Origin: a virus
Virus record (IMG/VR): IMGVR_UViG_3300046804_004541
Coordinates: 1-23,555 of that record
Direction: 5' to 3' (one strand)
DNA: 23,555 nucleotides
Shown here: positions 6,964 through 12,931 of the stretch, in pieces
Layout: each line of letters begins with the position of its first letter
How positions within the stretch are numbered: position 1 is the stretch's first letter
Translations under genes and position numbers: made by a program
The notes under the pieces: generated by a model
Told to the model about the DNA's origin: nothing
What the model saw: the letters and a program-made list of their open reading frames with translations, nothing else
Database searches by the model: none

Positions 6964-7661
6964 AAGCGTCTATTGTTATACCCACATACGACAGCGTCCA
7001 TCTAATCGAAGACTGTCTTCGGTCACTGTTGGAGCGTGTTGACGCAGAGGTAATTGTTGTTGACAACGGATCCAGAGAATACTCTACAAAAGTATTTAAT
7101 GATCAAATCATTTATCTGCGCTTCTGTGAAAACCTTGGTTTCTCTCGGGCTTGCAACATGGGCGCAAAAGTATCTTCCGGCGACATAATCATTTTTCTCA
7201 ACAATGATACGATTATCAGCAATGACTTTGTCACGCCGATCCTTAATGTTTTTGCTCATGATGACGCCGGCATTGTCGGCAGCAAATTGCTTTATGAGAA
7301 CGGCGACATTCAGCATGCCGGAATTGATTTTGAGATCAGAGACGGGAACCTTGAGGGGCGAAACATTCACGAGGATATGCCGTTCGGTGAAGTGGCCGCT
7401 GTTACAGGCGCATGTCTTGCAATCAAGAGAGACCTGTTCTTTTCTCTGAATGGTTTTGATGAGGCGTACTGGGTCGGAAACGAAGACAGCGATCTCTGCT
7501 TCAGAGCGCGAGAAGCCGGAGAGAAGGTTGTCTATCAGCCCCTGTCAGTCCTTACTCATCTTGAGAGTTGTTCGGGATCGGCTCGCTGGGTGGCCGTCAC
7601 AGAGAACGTGCGGATCCTGACTGAGCGTTGGGCGAACAAGCCAGAGGTGTGGATGCTATGA
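6960..7661 (+). CDS. GT2 family glycosyltransferase, rhamnosyltransferase-like
   Basis: The 233-residue protein carries the family 2 markers in order: SIVIPTYD (4-11), VIVVDNGS (31-38), NNDT (81-84), a GAC acceptor-loop motif (150-152), NEDSDLCFR (174-182) as the catalytic ED motif and a late His200. The set resembles WbbL/rhamnosyltransferase-like enzymes, but sugar specificity cannot be read. It acts in the cytoplasm and has no membrane segment. The ATG overlaps the methyltransferase stop (ATGA), making it the last gene of the modification cassette before the tRNA cluster. Confidence 0.88.
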   Translation: MKASIVIPTYDSVHLIEDCLRSLLERVDAEVIVVDNGSREYSTKVFNDQIIYLRFCENLGFSRACNMGAKVSSGDIIIFLNNDTIISNDFVTPILNVFAHDDAGIVGSKLLYENGDIQHAGIDFEIRDGNLEGRNIHEDMPFGEVAAVTGACLAIKRDLFFSLNGFDEAYWVGNEDSDLCFRAREAGEKVVYQPLSVLTHLESCSGSARWVAVTENVRILTERWANKPEVWML

Positions 7662-7672
7662 TGAATCGTCCC

Positions 7673-7692
7673 CGCCCGCGAGGCGCATTTTT
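7673..7692 (+). terminator. Weak terminator-like hairpin after the modification cassette
   Basis: CGCC (7673-7676) pairs with GGCG (7682-7685) over a 5-nt loop, followed by CATTTTT. Only four GC pairs, so termination is likely partial and readthrough into the tRNA cluster is expected. Confidence 0.3.
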
Positions 7693-7702
7693 ATAAAGAC
7701 AG

Positions 7703-7785
<83 letters not shown>

Positions 7786-7786
7786 A

Positions 7787-7871
7787 GGATGGTTGGCCGA
7801 GTGGTTGAAGGCACCAGTCTTGAAAACTGGCAAGAGTAACATCTTCGGGGGTTCGAATCCCTCACCATCCG
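7787..7871 (+). tRNA. tRNA-Ser (anticodon TGA)
   Basis: Acceptor GGATGGT/ACCATCC, anticodon stem CCAGT/ACTGG with loop CTTGAAA, long variable arm, T-loop TTCGAAT. Only two bases separate it from tRNA-Leu, so both come from one precursor. Confidence 0.95.
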
Positions 7872-7873
7872 TT

Positions 7874-7960
7874 GGAGCGGTGGCCGAGTGGCTTAAGGTA
7901 CCTCCCTGCTAAGGAGGCGTGTGGGAAACTGCACCGTTGGTTCGAATCCAACCCGTTCCG
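7874..7960 (+). tRNA. tRNA-Ser (anticodon GCT)
   Basis: Acceptor GGAGCGG/CCGTTCC, anticodon stem CCTCC/GGAGG with loop CTGCTAA, long variable arm, T-loop TTCGAAT. Its T-loop lies where a -35 element of the next promoter would be. Confidence 0.95.
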
Positions 7961-7969
7961 TGATATAAT
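7941..7969 (+). promoter_or_regulatory. Extended -10 promoter inside the tRNA cluster
   Basis: TGATATAAT (7961-7969) is a perfect TATAAT with a TGn extension. Exactly 17 bases upstream is TTCGAA (7941-7946), the T-loop of tRNA-Ser, which could serve as a weak -35. Transcription would begin near 7976, about 13 bases before tRNA-Asn. Confidence 0.6.
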
Positions 7970-7988
7970 GAATTCGGCACTGCTGCCA

Positions 7989-8060
7989 TGGTCGGTAGTT
8001 CAACGGCAGAACCCCGCACTGTTAATGCGGTTGTTGCAGGTTCGAATCCTGCCCGACCAG
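7989..8060 (+). tRNA. tRNA-Asn (anticodon GTT)
   Basis: Acceptor TGGTCGG/CCGACCA, anticodon stem CCGCA/TGCGG with loop CTGTTAA, T-loop TTCGAAT. It follows its own TGATATAAT promoter and is two bases from tRNA-Thr. Confidence 0.95.
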
Positions 8061-8062
8061 TC

Positions 8063-8136
8063 GCCGGGCTAACTCAGTTGGCCAGAGTGCCTCCCTTGTA
8101 AGGAGGAAGTCGTCGGTTCGAATCCGACGCCCGGCT
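8063..8136 (+). tRNA. tRNA-Thr (anticodon TGT)
   Basis: Acceptor GCCGGGC/GCCCGGC, anticodon stem CCTCC/GGAGG with loop CTTGTAA, T-loop TTCGAAT. A TGCTATAAT promoter for the deaminase gene begins two bases after its 3' end. Confidence 0.95.
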
Positions 8137-8146
8137 CTGCTATAAT
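8117..8146 (+). promoter_or_regulatory. Extended -10 promoter placed for a leaderless deaminase mRNA
   Basis: TGCTATAAT (8138-8146) ends six bases before ATG 8153, so the normal start point of transcription coincides with the A of the start codon. TTCGAA of the tRNA-Thr T-loop (8117-8122) is 18 bases upstream of TATAAT. Confidence 0.65.
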
Positions 8147-8152
8147 TTGATC

Positions 8153-8602
8153 ATGAAGGAGGATGACCTGATTGATCTTGCGCATCGAATAGCGCAGCGT
8201 TCTCCGGTCCGCCGATTTCAGACTGGCGCGGTCATTGAGAAGAACGGAGTCATTCTATCCACCGGTTGGAGCCATGCCTCTGATCGTAATATGGCATGCT
8301 ATCGATCCATGCATGCGGAACTTCACGCGATATCTAGATGTGATGTGAGGGATACCGTCGGATCTACAATAGCCATTGTGACCCTATCTAGGAAATCCGG
8401 CAACCGTACCGACGGTACCCCCTGTCTTTTCTGTCTACGGAACATTCAAAAATTCGGCATAGAGAAGATCATATGCACAACCACAGGTGGCGGATCCAAA
8501 GTCATTTACGCAGATCTTCTGGACATGTCAAAGATATCCGATAAAATGGACATGTCCGCGAAAAAGAAATATGTTGGCCACATCCTCTCATATGCGAGTT
8601 GA
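8153..8602 (+). CDS. Cytidine/deoxycytidylate deaminase-like zinc enzyme
   Basis: The 149-residue protein has the zinc deaminase signature: HAE (54-56) with catalytic Glu56, and PCLFC (90-94) with Cys91 and Cys94. This family deaminates cytidine, dCMP, guanine or tRNA bases; in phages dCMP deaminase feeding dTMP synthesis is common and would complement the ribonucleotide reductase, but the substrate is not fixed by these motifs. ATG 8153 is chosen over TTG 8147. It lies at the predicted transcription start with no 5' leader. An AAGGAGG (8156-8162) lies just inside the gene, too late for this ATG and not suitably spaced to any in-frame ATG. The end overlaps the helicase start by 11 bases. Confidence 0.82.
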   Translation: MKEDDLIDLAHRIAQRSPVRRFQTGAVIEKNGVILSTGWSHASDRNMACYRSMHAELHAISRCDVRDTVGSTIAIVTLSRKSGNRTDGTPCLFCLRNIQKFGIEKIICTTTGGGSKVIYADLLDMSKISDKMDMSAKKKYVGHILSYAS

Positions 8603-10493
8603 GACATTCACTCCGGAAATAGAAGACGAACTTTCCTCCCTCACTGCAGAGGCTCGAAAGAAAATTCTATTTATTGAGAACCACCCGATGATTGAGATGC
8701 ACTGGTATGTCTCCGCTTTCGACAAGTCTTTCATAAAAGATTTTTCTTTCCTGAACAGTCGTCCGATCATTAATCCGTTTCAGATTCGTCGTCTTGCCGC
8801 CGAAGCGGAAAGACAGGGCTACCGAATGATCTGGTTGAGCGATCCAACCGAGGTGTTGGATTGGATCGACTCGCTTGACAACGAGCCCGACGTTCTCCTG
8901 CAGAGCGAACTTCCGGGAACAATCAGCGGCTTTCTCCCTTTTCAGATACAGGGATACAACTTTCTAAAGACGAAGCAAGCAGGGATAGCCAACTGGTCAA
9001 CAGGAACGGGTAAAAGCGTTCTGGCCTGCGGTCTGGTTAAACACCATTTCGAGAACAAGAACTTTGATGTCTGTCTCTGGGTGGTAAAAACTCACAACAA
9101 GATCAACACTCAAAGAACCATGGATCGCCTGACCGGGCTGGGCGAGCACTCAGTTGTGATTGACGGCTCTAGGAAAAAGCGCATCACTCTCTACGAGCAG
9201 GCAGAGAAGATAGACCGACCAATCATCATTCTGAACTACGAAAAGTTTCGAGATGATCCTGCAGACATATTGCGACTGATCGAAGGCAAAAGCGTATTCA
9301 TTATCTGGGATGAGATGCCGACGAAACTGAAGAACAGAGACACCAAGTTGTATCGAGCAATAGTCTCGCTGCTTTATCAGAACAAAAGCAAATTGTCTCT
9401 TGAGAAAATCAAGCCAAAGCACATCTCTCAGGTGATGCTTTCGGCAACACCAATTGAGAACTCCCCTGAGGATTTCTTCAACTGTGTTCGCCTAATGGAT
9501 CCCACCGTATTCGGAACGGTCAAGGAGTTTCATTCAAAGTATGTCGCTTCATTTAGTCGTTTCGGATGGAAACAGCCGGAGAGATGGAAGAACCTCGACC
9601 TGATGGGCGCGAAGGCAGCGCATATGACGCATCAGGTTGACAAGAACGATAAAGACATTGCGTCTCAGTTTCCCAACGTCATTGATGAGATCGTCTATGT
9701 TGACATGGGAGAAGGCCACAAGAGGATCTATGACCTTCTCATGGGCCAATACCAGAAAGACATGTCGCAGGATCTTGATGCGCCCAACATGCTCTCTAGA
9801 ATCAATGTTGCACAGATGCTTCTCAATCACCCAAGGTCAGTTCTCATTAGCGCAGATCGCAGGGAGGATGCAATTCAATCCACCCTTGATGGGATACCAG
9901 ACTTTGGGGGATCTGAGTTCGCACGTCGTCTTGTGGCGAGCGTTGGTCGAGAGGCTTTTGCCAAAACCGAATGTGAGAAACTTGATGTGCTCCAAGACAT
10001 TTTGGAGTCGAATGACGGCAAGTGCATTGTGTTCACGTCCATGAATGCAACGCTCATACCGCTCATTAGTGAGGCCCTCGACAAGTGGAAGTGCGGACAT
10101 GTCGTTTATCACGGTTCACTGTCAATGAAAGAAAAACAAGAAGCAGAAGACCGTTTCAAAAACGATCCAAACATTCGAGTTTTCGTATCCTCTGACGCCG
10201 GCTCTGACTCAATTAATCTAGAGATTGCGAAGACTGTTGTTCACTACGATATGCCATGGAAATGGTCAACGCTAATCCAACGACAGAATAGAGCCCACCG
10301 CATCACATCAGAGCACGATCATGTTCGCTATTACACTCTGATGTTTTCCAACACCGTAGAAGAGCGCAAGAGAGATAAGATTCTTTTGAAGGAGAATTTT
10401 CACGATGCCGTGCTGCGTGGATCGGTTGCAGAGATTTCTGGAGGAGCGAGACTTGGCCGCAAAGAACTTAAGTATATCTTGTTCGGCTCCTAG
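8592..10493 (+). CDS. SNF2-type DEAD-box-superfamily (SF2) helicase/ATPase
   Basis: The 633-residue protein has both RecA-like lobes: a Q-like region LPFQIQGYNFL, motif I STGTGKS (136-142), motif II DEMP (240-243, in place of DEAH/DEGH), motif III LSATP (283-287), motif V region with SDAGSDSINL, and motif VI QRQNRAHR (563-570). Such ATPases translocate on double-stranded DNA and remodel protein-DNA complexes, and phage versions are linked to replication, recombination or repair. There is no nuclease or bromodomain addition. ATG 8592 overlaps the deaminase end; it lacks a clear ribosome-binding site, and ATG 8571 is an alternative adding seven residues. It is probably cotranscribed with the deaminase from the leaderless promoter at 8138. 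Confidence 0.9.
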   Translation: MRVETFTPEIEDELSSLTAEARKKILFIENHPMIEMHWYVSAFDKSFIKDFSFLNSRPIINPFQIRRLAAEAERQGYRMIWLSDPTEVLDWIDSLDNEPDVLLQSELPGTISGFLPFQIQGYNFLKTKQAGIANWSTGTGKSVLACGLVKHHFENKNFDVCLWVVKTHNKINTQRTMDRLTGLGEHSVVIDGSRKKRITLYEQAEKIDRPIIILNYEKFRDDPADILRLIEGKSVFIIWDEMPTKLKNRDTKLYRAIVSLLYQNKSKLSLEKIKPKHISQVMLSATPIENSPEDFFNCVRLMDPTVFGTVKEFHSKYVASFSRFGWKQPERWKNLDLMGAKAAHMTHQVDKNDKDIASQFPNVIDEIVYVDMGEGHKRIYDLLMGQYQKDMSQDLDAPNMLSRINVAQMLLNHPRSVLISADRREDAIQSTLDGIPDFGGSEFARRLVASVGREAFAKTECEKLDVLQDILESNDGKCIVFTSMNATLIPLISEALDKWKCGHVVYHGSLSMKEKQEAEDRFKNDPNIRVFVSSDAGSDSINLEIAKTVVHYDMPWKWSTLIQRQNRAHRITSEHDHVRYYTLMFSNTVEERKRDKILLKENFHDAVLRGSVAEISGGARLGRKELKYILFGS

Positions 10494-10513
10494 CGCTATG
10501 CTAGGATTGAATC

Positions 10514-10587
10514 AGGCGGTGGGAGTACTGGTTGACTCATCCACTCTTATAAGGTGGACTTGCAGGGTTCGATTCCCTGACCGCCTA
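10514..10587 (+). tRNA. tRNA-Ile (anticodon TAT)
   Basis: Acceptor AGGCGGT/ACCGCCT, D-stem GAGT/ACTC, anticodon stem CCACT/GGTGG with loop CTTATAA (TAT at 10548-10550), T-stem CAGGG/CCCTG with loop TTCGATT. Two oddities: position 8 is G rather than the near-universal U, and two bases separate the D and anticodon stems. It reads the AUA codon. Confidence 0.85.
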
Positions 10588-10600
10588 CTTGGAAGGAAAA

Positions 10601-10693
10601 TTGACGCGAGATCGCGGGTTAGGCGTACCCCTCCTTCCATTCATTGTCGGTGCCTTTATACTAGTCAAACGAGGTTCCGGCCCCCGGTCCTGA
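10601..10693 (+). CDS. Possible 30-residue single-pass membrane peptide
   Basis: A TTG at 10601 follows GGAAGG (10591-10596) by four bases and opens a 30-codon frame. The peptide has a charged start (MTRDRG), a hydrophobic core of about 16 residues (LGVPLLPFIVGAFILV) and a basic tail (KRGSGPRS), the pattern of a small single-span membrane protein. The evidence is the ribosome-binding site plus the amphipathic layout; length alone proves nothing. No function is suggested. It fills most of the gap between tRNA-Ile and the HNH gene. The same segment also contains short inverted repeats, treated as less likely functional. Confidence 0.4.
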   Translation: MTRDRGLGVPLLPFIVGAFILVKRGSGPRS

Positions 10694-10757
10694 GCATGAC
10701 TTCTAAACTGCTCAACTTTTAATACTTAGTTTCGGTTAAAAGCGGCACATAAAGAGT

Positions 10758-11228
10758 ATGAAGACATGCTCTAAGTGCAAGCAAAACTTGCCGCTAACCG
10801 AATTTAACAAGAAGTCTAATCGCAAAGACGGGCTTCAACCTTTCTGCCGCGAATGCAATCGCGCTCGCTCCCGTCAGTACTATGCTGAGAATCGGGACAA
10901 GCATCTTTCTGTTGTAAGCAAAAGAAAAATAGAGCAGATAGCAAAAGCAAACGCTTTTGTTGCTGACTTTCTGTCAGAGAAAAATTGTGCCGACTGCGAA
11001 GAAAAGAACATTTTGGTTTTAGAGTTTGATCATATCTTTGGTGACAAAAGAAACAATATATGCACAATGATAGGAAACGGTTATTCCGTAGACTCAATTA
11101 AAGAAGAAATAAGCAAATGCGAGGTTGTTTGCCGAAATTGCCATTCTATTCGGACTCATCGTCGCGGCAACACATTCAAGTGGCGCTACCTTCAAGAACG
11201 TGCTAGTCTCACAGAGACGGGATCGTAG
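10758..11228 (+). CDS. HNH endonuclease with N-terminal zinc finger
   Basis: The 156-residue protein has a small N-terminal zinc finger (Cys4, Cys7, Cys30, Cys33) and a C-terminal HNH nuclease: Cys77/Cys80, LEFDHI with Asp91-His92, and CRNCHSIRTHRR with Cys125/Cys128 and His129. Two zinc pairs flank the catalytic beta-beta-alpha-metal unit. Free-standing phage HNH enzymes of this type cut DNA and often behave as selfish homing genes, frequently beside tRNAs; some instead work in DNA packaging. It lies between tRNA-Ile and tRNA-Lys, and its TAG stop (11226-11228) is inside tRNA-Lys. The start has only a weak AAAGAG upstream. Confidence 0.85.
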   Translation: MKTCSKCKQNLPLTEFNKKSNRKDGLQPFCRECNRARSRQYYAENRDKHLSVVSKRKIEQIAKANAFVADFLSEKNCADCEEKNILVLEFDHIFGDKRNNICTMIGNGYSVDSIKEEISKCEVVCRNCHSIRTHRRGNTFKWRYLQERASLTETGS

Positions 11229-11292
11229 CCAAGCGGTAAGGCAGCGGACTTTTAATCCGAAGATTTCGAAGGTTCGAATCCTTCCGGTCCCA
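11219..11292 (+). tRNA. tRNA-Lys (anticodon TTT)
   Basis: Acceptor GGGATCG/CGGTCCC with one T-G pair, anticodon loop CTTTTAA, T-stem GAAGG/CCTTC with loop TTCGAAT. Its first ten bases overlap the end of the HNH gene; U8, A9 and G10 of the tRNA form that gene's TAG stop codon. Confidence 0.95.
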
Positions 11293-11295
11293 TAT

Positions 11296-11317
11296 GGTTC
11301 GAATCCTTGTGGACCCA
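11296..11317 (+). repeat. Partial duplication of a tRNA 3' end (T-arm and acceptor)
   Basis: The 22 bases match the tRNA-Lys 3' end at 11271-11292 at 19 positions: 13 identical bases GGTTCGAATCCTT, two changes, then GG-A-CCCA in place of GG-T-CCCA. No complete tRNA precedes it. It is either the remnant of a second tRNA or a duplication left by recombination at the tRNA. Confidence 0.7.
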
Positions 11318-11335
11318 TCAAAATACGGAGCCAAC

Positions 11336-11545
11336 ATGAATTTTCTTTACTTTCTAGCGGACAACTTATTCCGCTTCAAATATCGAGATCCTTATTCTAC
11401 TCATGAGAATCGAACCTTTTGGGCTCTAGATGTTTTTGAAGAAGAGAACGAGAAGATGCGTCGTGACTTCTTTATCATGGGTTTGGTTTTCGGGGCTGTG
11501 ATTTCCATTCTTCTTGTCGGAGCACTATGGCTAATCGCCCGCTAG
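11336..11545 (+). CDS. Small membrane protein of unknown function
   Basis: A 69-residue protein with a polar, aromatic-rich N-terminal half (MNFLYFLADNLFRF...) and one C-terminal transmembrane segment of about 22 residues (47-68, FFIMGLVFGAVISILLVGAL). The start ATG 11336 has ACGGAG five bases upstream; a longer reading from 11294 would begin in the tRNA remnant and is rejected. It overlaps the next small gene by 19 bases, forming a small three-gene run. Candidates are a superinfection-exclusion or lysis accessory protein, but nothing in the sequence decides. Confidence 0.65.
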   Translation: MNFLYFLADNLFRFKYRDPYSTHENRTFWALDVFEEENEKMRRDFFIMGLVFGAVISILLVGALWLIAR

Positions 11546-11655
11546 GAACTGAACCCTCCTTTCAAAGAGAGTTTCAGATTAATGTCGAACCCCCTCGCGA
11601 GGAAGTCTCTTTCCGCGAAAAAATAAAAGCCATCTTACGCAAGAAGAACAAATGA
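11527..11655 (+). CDS. Small basic protein of 42 residues, unknown function
   Basis: The frame starts at ATG 11527 inside the end of the membrane-protein gene and stops at TGA 11653-11655, which overlaps the following start as ATGA. The product is polar, with an acidic middle and a lysine/arginine-rich end (KIKAILRKKNK). The double overlap with neighbours on both sides is the reason to call it real. No family is recognised. Confidence 0.5.
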   Translation: MANRPLGTEPSFQREFQINVEPPREEVSFREKIKAILRKKNK

Positions 11656-11852
11656 CAGAAGAAGAAAAAGTCAGGCTTCTTTTTCACTGCATCCTTGAGA
11701 TCGCCAAATCCTGCAAGATGCGTGGTTGTCCGCAGATCAATCCGGAGACCCCGTGCTGGTGCATGCAAGATGCTCAGACGATCTATGATGCGATGACGCT
11801 ACGCGGCCTTGACCTCGTATACCTTAGGTCAGATAATGACCCTCAGACTTAA
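11652..11852 (+). CDS. Small cysteine-rich protein, unknown function
   Basis: A 66-residue protein with five cysteines (13, 21, 26, 35, 37) clustered in the middle, including CKMRGCP and CWC, which could hold zinc or an iron-sulfur cluster. The start is coupled to the preceding gene (ATGA). The last 29 bases run into the end of the oppositely oriented RNA methyltransferase gene, with only a short GACCT/AGGTC inverted repeat near the junction. No family is recognised. Confidence 0.6.
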   Translation: MTEEEKVRLLFHCILEIAKSCKMRGCPQINPETPCWCMQDAQTIYDAMTLRGLDLVYLRSDNDPQT

Positions 11853-12405
11853 GCGTATAATCGTACATCGCAATAGCGGATGCGCTTCCGACATTGATTG
11901 ATCGCGTTGATCCAACCTGAGGGATGTAGACAATGTCGTCTGCCTGCGCGAGACTATTATTTGAGAGCCCGATCTGTTCTTGCCCAAGAACAATGATTGA
12001 CTTGTCCCACCACCTATAGCCAGTTATCGGCTGGGCCTCTTCCACATTATCAATCGCGACAATACGGTGTCTCTCGTAATTTGAGAAAACCTCGTCAATG
12101 TTTTCCGCGTGGTGGATGTGTTCGTATTTGTGCGTCCCACAGGTGCCCCTGCGGTCGAATCTCTTTCGACCAACGATCCAGACGCATTTACAAAGGAACG
12201 CGTTGGAGTTCCTGACAACCGTCGCGATATTGAAATCGTAGGCGAAGTTCTCACAGACCACAACAAGTTCAGACCTCTTCTTGTCGAGGTCTGCCACGAT
12301 TGCTTCGTGCTCCCAGTACTTGTAATGGTCGATGACGTTCCGCCTATCATGAGGCGAAATCTGTTCCAGTCCATCAGGGAAGTTCGGATTCAGTATCTTG
12401 GTCAC
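11824..12405 (-). CDS. SpoU/TrmH-type (SPOUT) RNA 2'-O-methyltransferase
   Basis: The 193-residue protein contains the three SPOUT motifs in order: motif 1 NFAYDFNIATVVRNS (53-67, with Asn59 and Arg65), motif 2 VLGQEQIGLS (139-148) and motif 3 IPQVGSTRSINVGSA (161-175), which form the trefoil-knot SAM site of SpoU/TrmH enzymes. These methylate ribose 2'-OH groups of tRNA or rRNA, as dimers. A phage with eight tRNAs nearby makes tRNA the natural target, but this is inference. GTG 12405 is chosen because GGAGG lies six bases upstream; a TTG at 12438 has no such site. Its start lies inside the preceding coiled-coil gene, so the two are coupled. In motif 3 the usual Ser-Leu-Asn is Ser-Ile-Asn. 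Confidence 0.85.
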   Translation of the reverse strand: MTKILNPNFPDGLEQISPHDRRNVIDHYKYWEHEAIVADLDKKRSELVVVCENFAYDFNIATVVRNSNAFLCKCVWIVGRKRFDRRGTCGTHKYEHIHHAENIDEVFSNYERHRIVAIDNVEEAQPITGYRWWDKSIIVLGQEQIGLSNNSLAQADDIVYIPQVGSTRSINVGSASAIAMYDYTLKSEGHYLT

Positions 12406-12511
12406 TCTTTTCCTCCAACTGCTTTTGCAGCGTATCAACGACCTCTTGCAATTGCAAAATCTGCAATTGAAGTTGTCCTAGGACGAGAGCGACCCTGTCG
12501 TTTAAACTCAT
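12374..12511 (-). CDS. 45-residue coiled-coil peptide, leaderless
   Basis: ATG 12511 opens a 45-codon frame ending at TGA 12374-12376. The product MSLNDRVALVLGQLQ... has a regular run of Leu/Ile/Val spaced with Gln and Glu (residues 8-34), a strong helical coiled coil, then an acidic tail. The start codon lies six bases after TATAAT, where transcription would begin. It overlaps the methyltransferase gene by 32 bases and carries that gene's ribosome-binding site. It may be a partner or a translational lead-in for the methyltransferase; no family is recognised. Confidence 0.6.
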   Translation of the reverse strand: MSLNDRVALVLGQLQLQILQLQEVVDTLQKQLEEKSDQDTESELP

Positions 12512-12517
12512 GGTTTA

Positions 12518-12526
12518 ATTATAGCA
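12518..12526 (-). promoter_or_regulatory. Extended -10 promoter placed for leaderless transcription
   Basis: On the minus strand TGCTATAAT (12526 to 12518) is followed by six bases and ATG 12511, the same arrangement as at 8138-8153. No convincing -35 is seen; the upstream position is taken by a terminator hairpin. Confidence 0.65.
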
Positions 12527-12529
12527 AAG

Positions 12530-12560
12530 AAAAAGGGCGACAGACCGAAGTCTGCCGCCC
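12530..12560 (-). terminator. Rho-independent terminator of the tail operon
   Basis: Read on the minus strand: GGGCGGCAGAC, loop TTCG, GTCTGTCGCCC, then TTTTT. Eleven pairs with one G-U and a C(UUCG)G tetraloop. On the plus strand the G-U pair becomes an A-C mismatch and there is no T-run, so it is directional. It ends the leftward tail transcript just before the next promoter. Confidence 0.92.
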
Positions 12561-12573
12561 CAGTTCTTTAGGA

Positions 12574-12903
<330 letters not shown>

Positions 12904-12931
12904 TCACTACTTATCCCGCTGGAGATGGAGA

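Noticed and set aside
7658-7696. 12-residue frame coupled to the glycosyltransferase stop
   Set aside because: Too short and rich in Arg/Pro from a GC-rich hairpin; no independent support.
10591-10638. Three-helix RNA (GGAAGGA/TCCTTCC closing CGCG/CGCG and GGT/ACC)
   Set aside because: Helices are short and the segment is better explained by a ribosome-binding site plus the small membrane peptide frame.
10657-10662. TATACT as a -10 promoter for the HNH gene
   Set aside because: No TGn extension, no acceptable -35, and it lies inside the small-peptide frame.
11855-11860. TATAAT on the plus strand near 11856
   Set aside because: It lies inside the methyltransferase coding region, has no TG extension and no gene follows on that strand.
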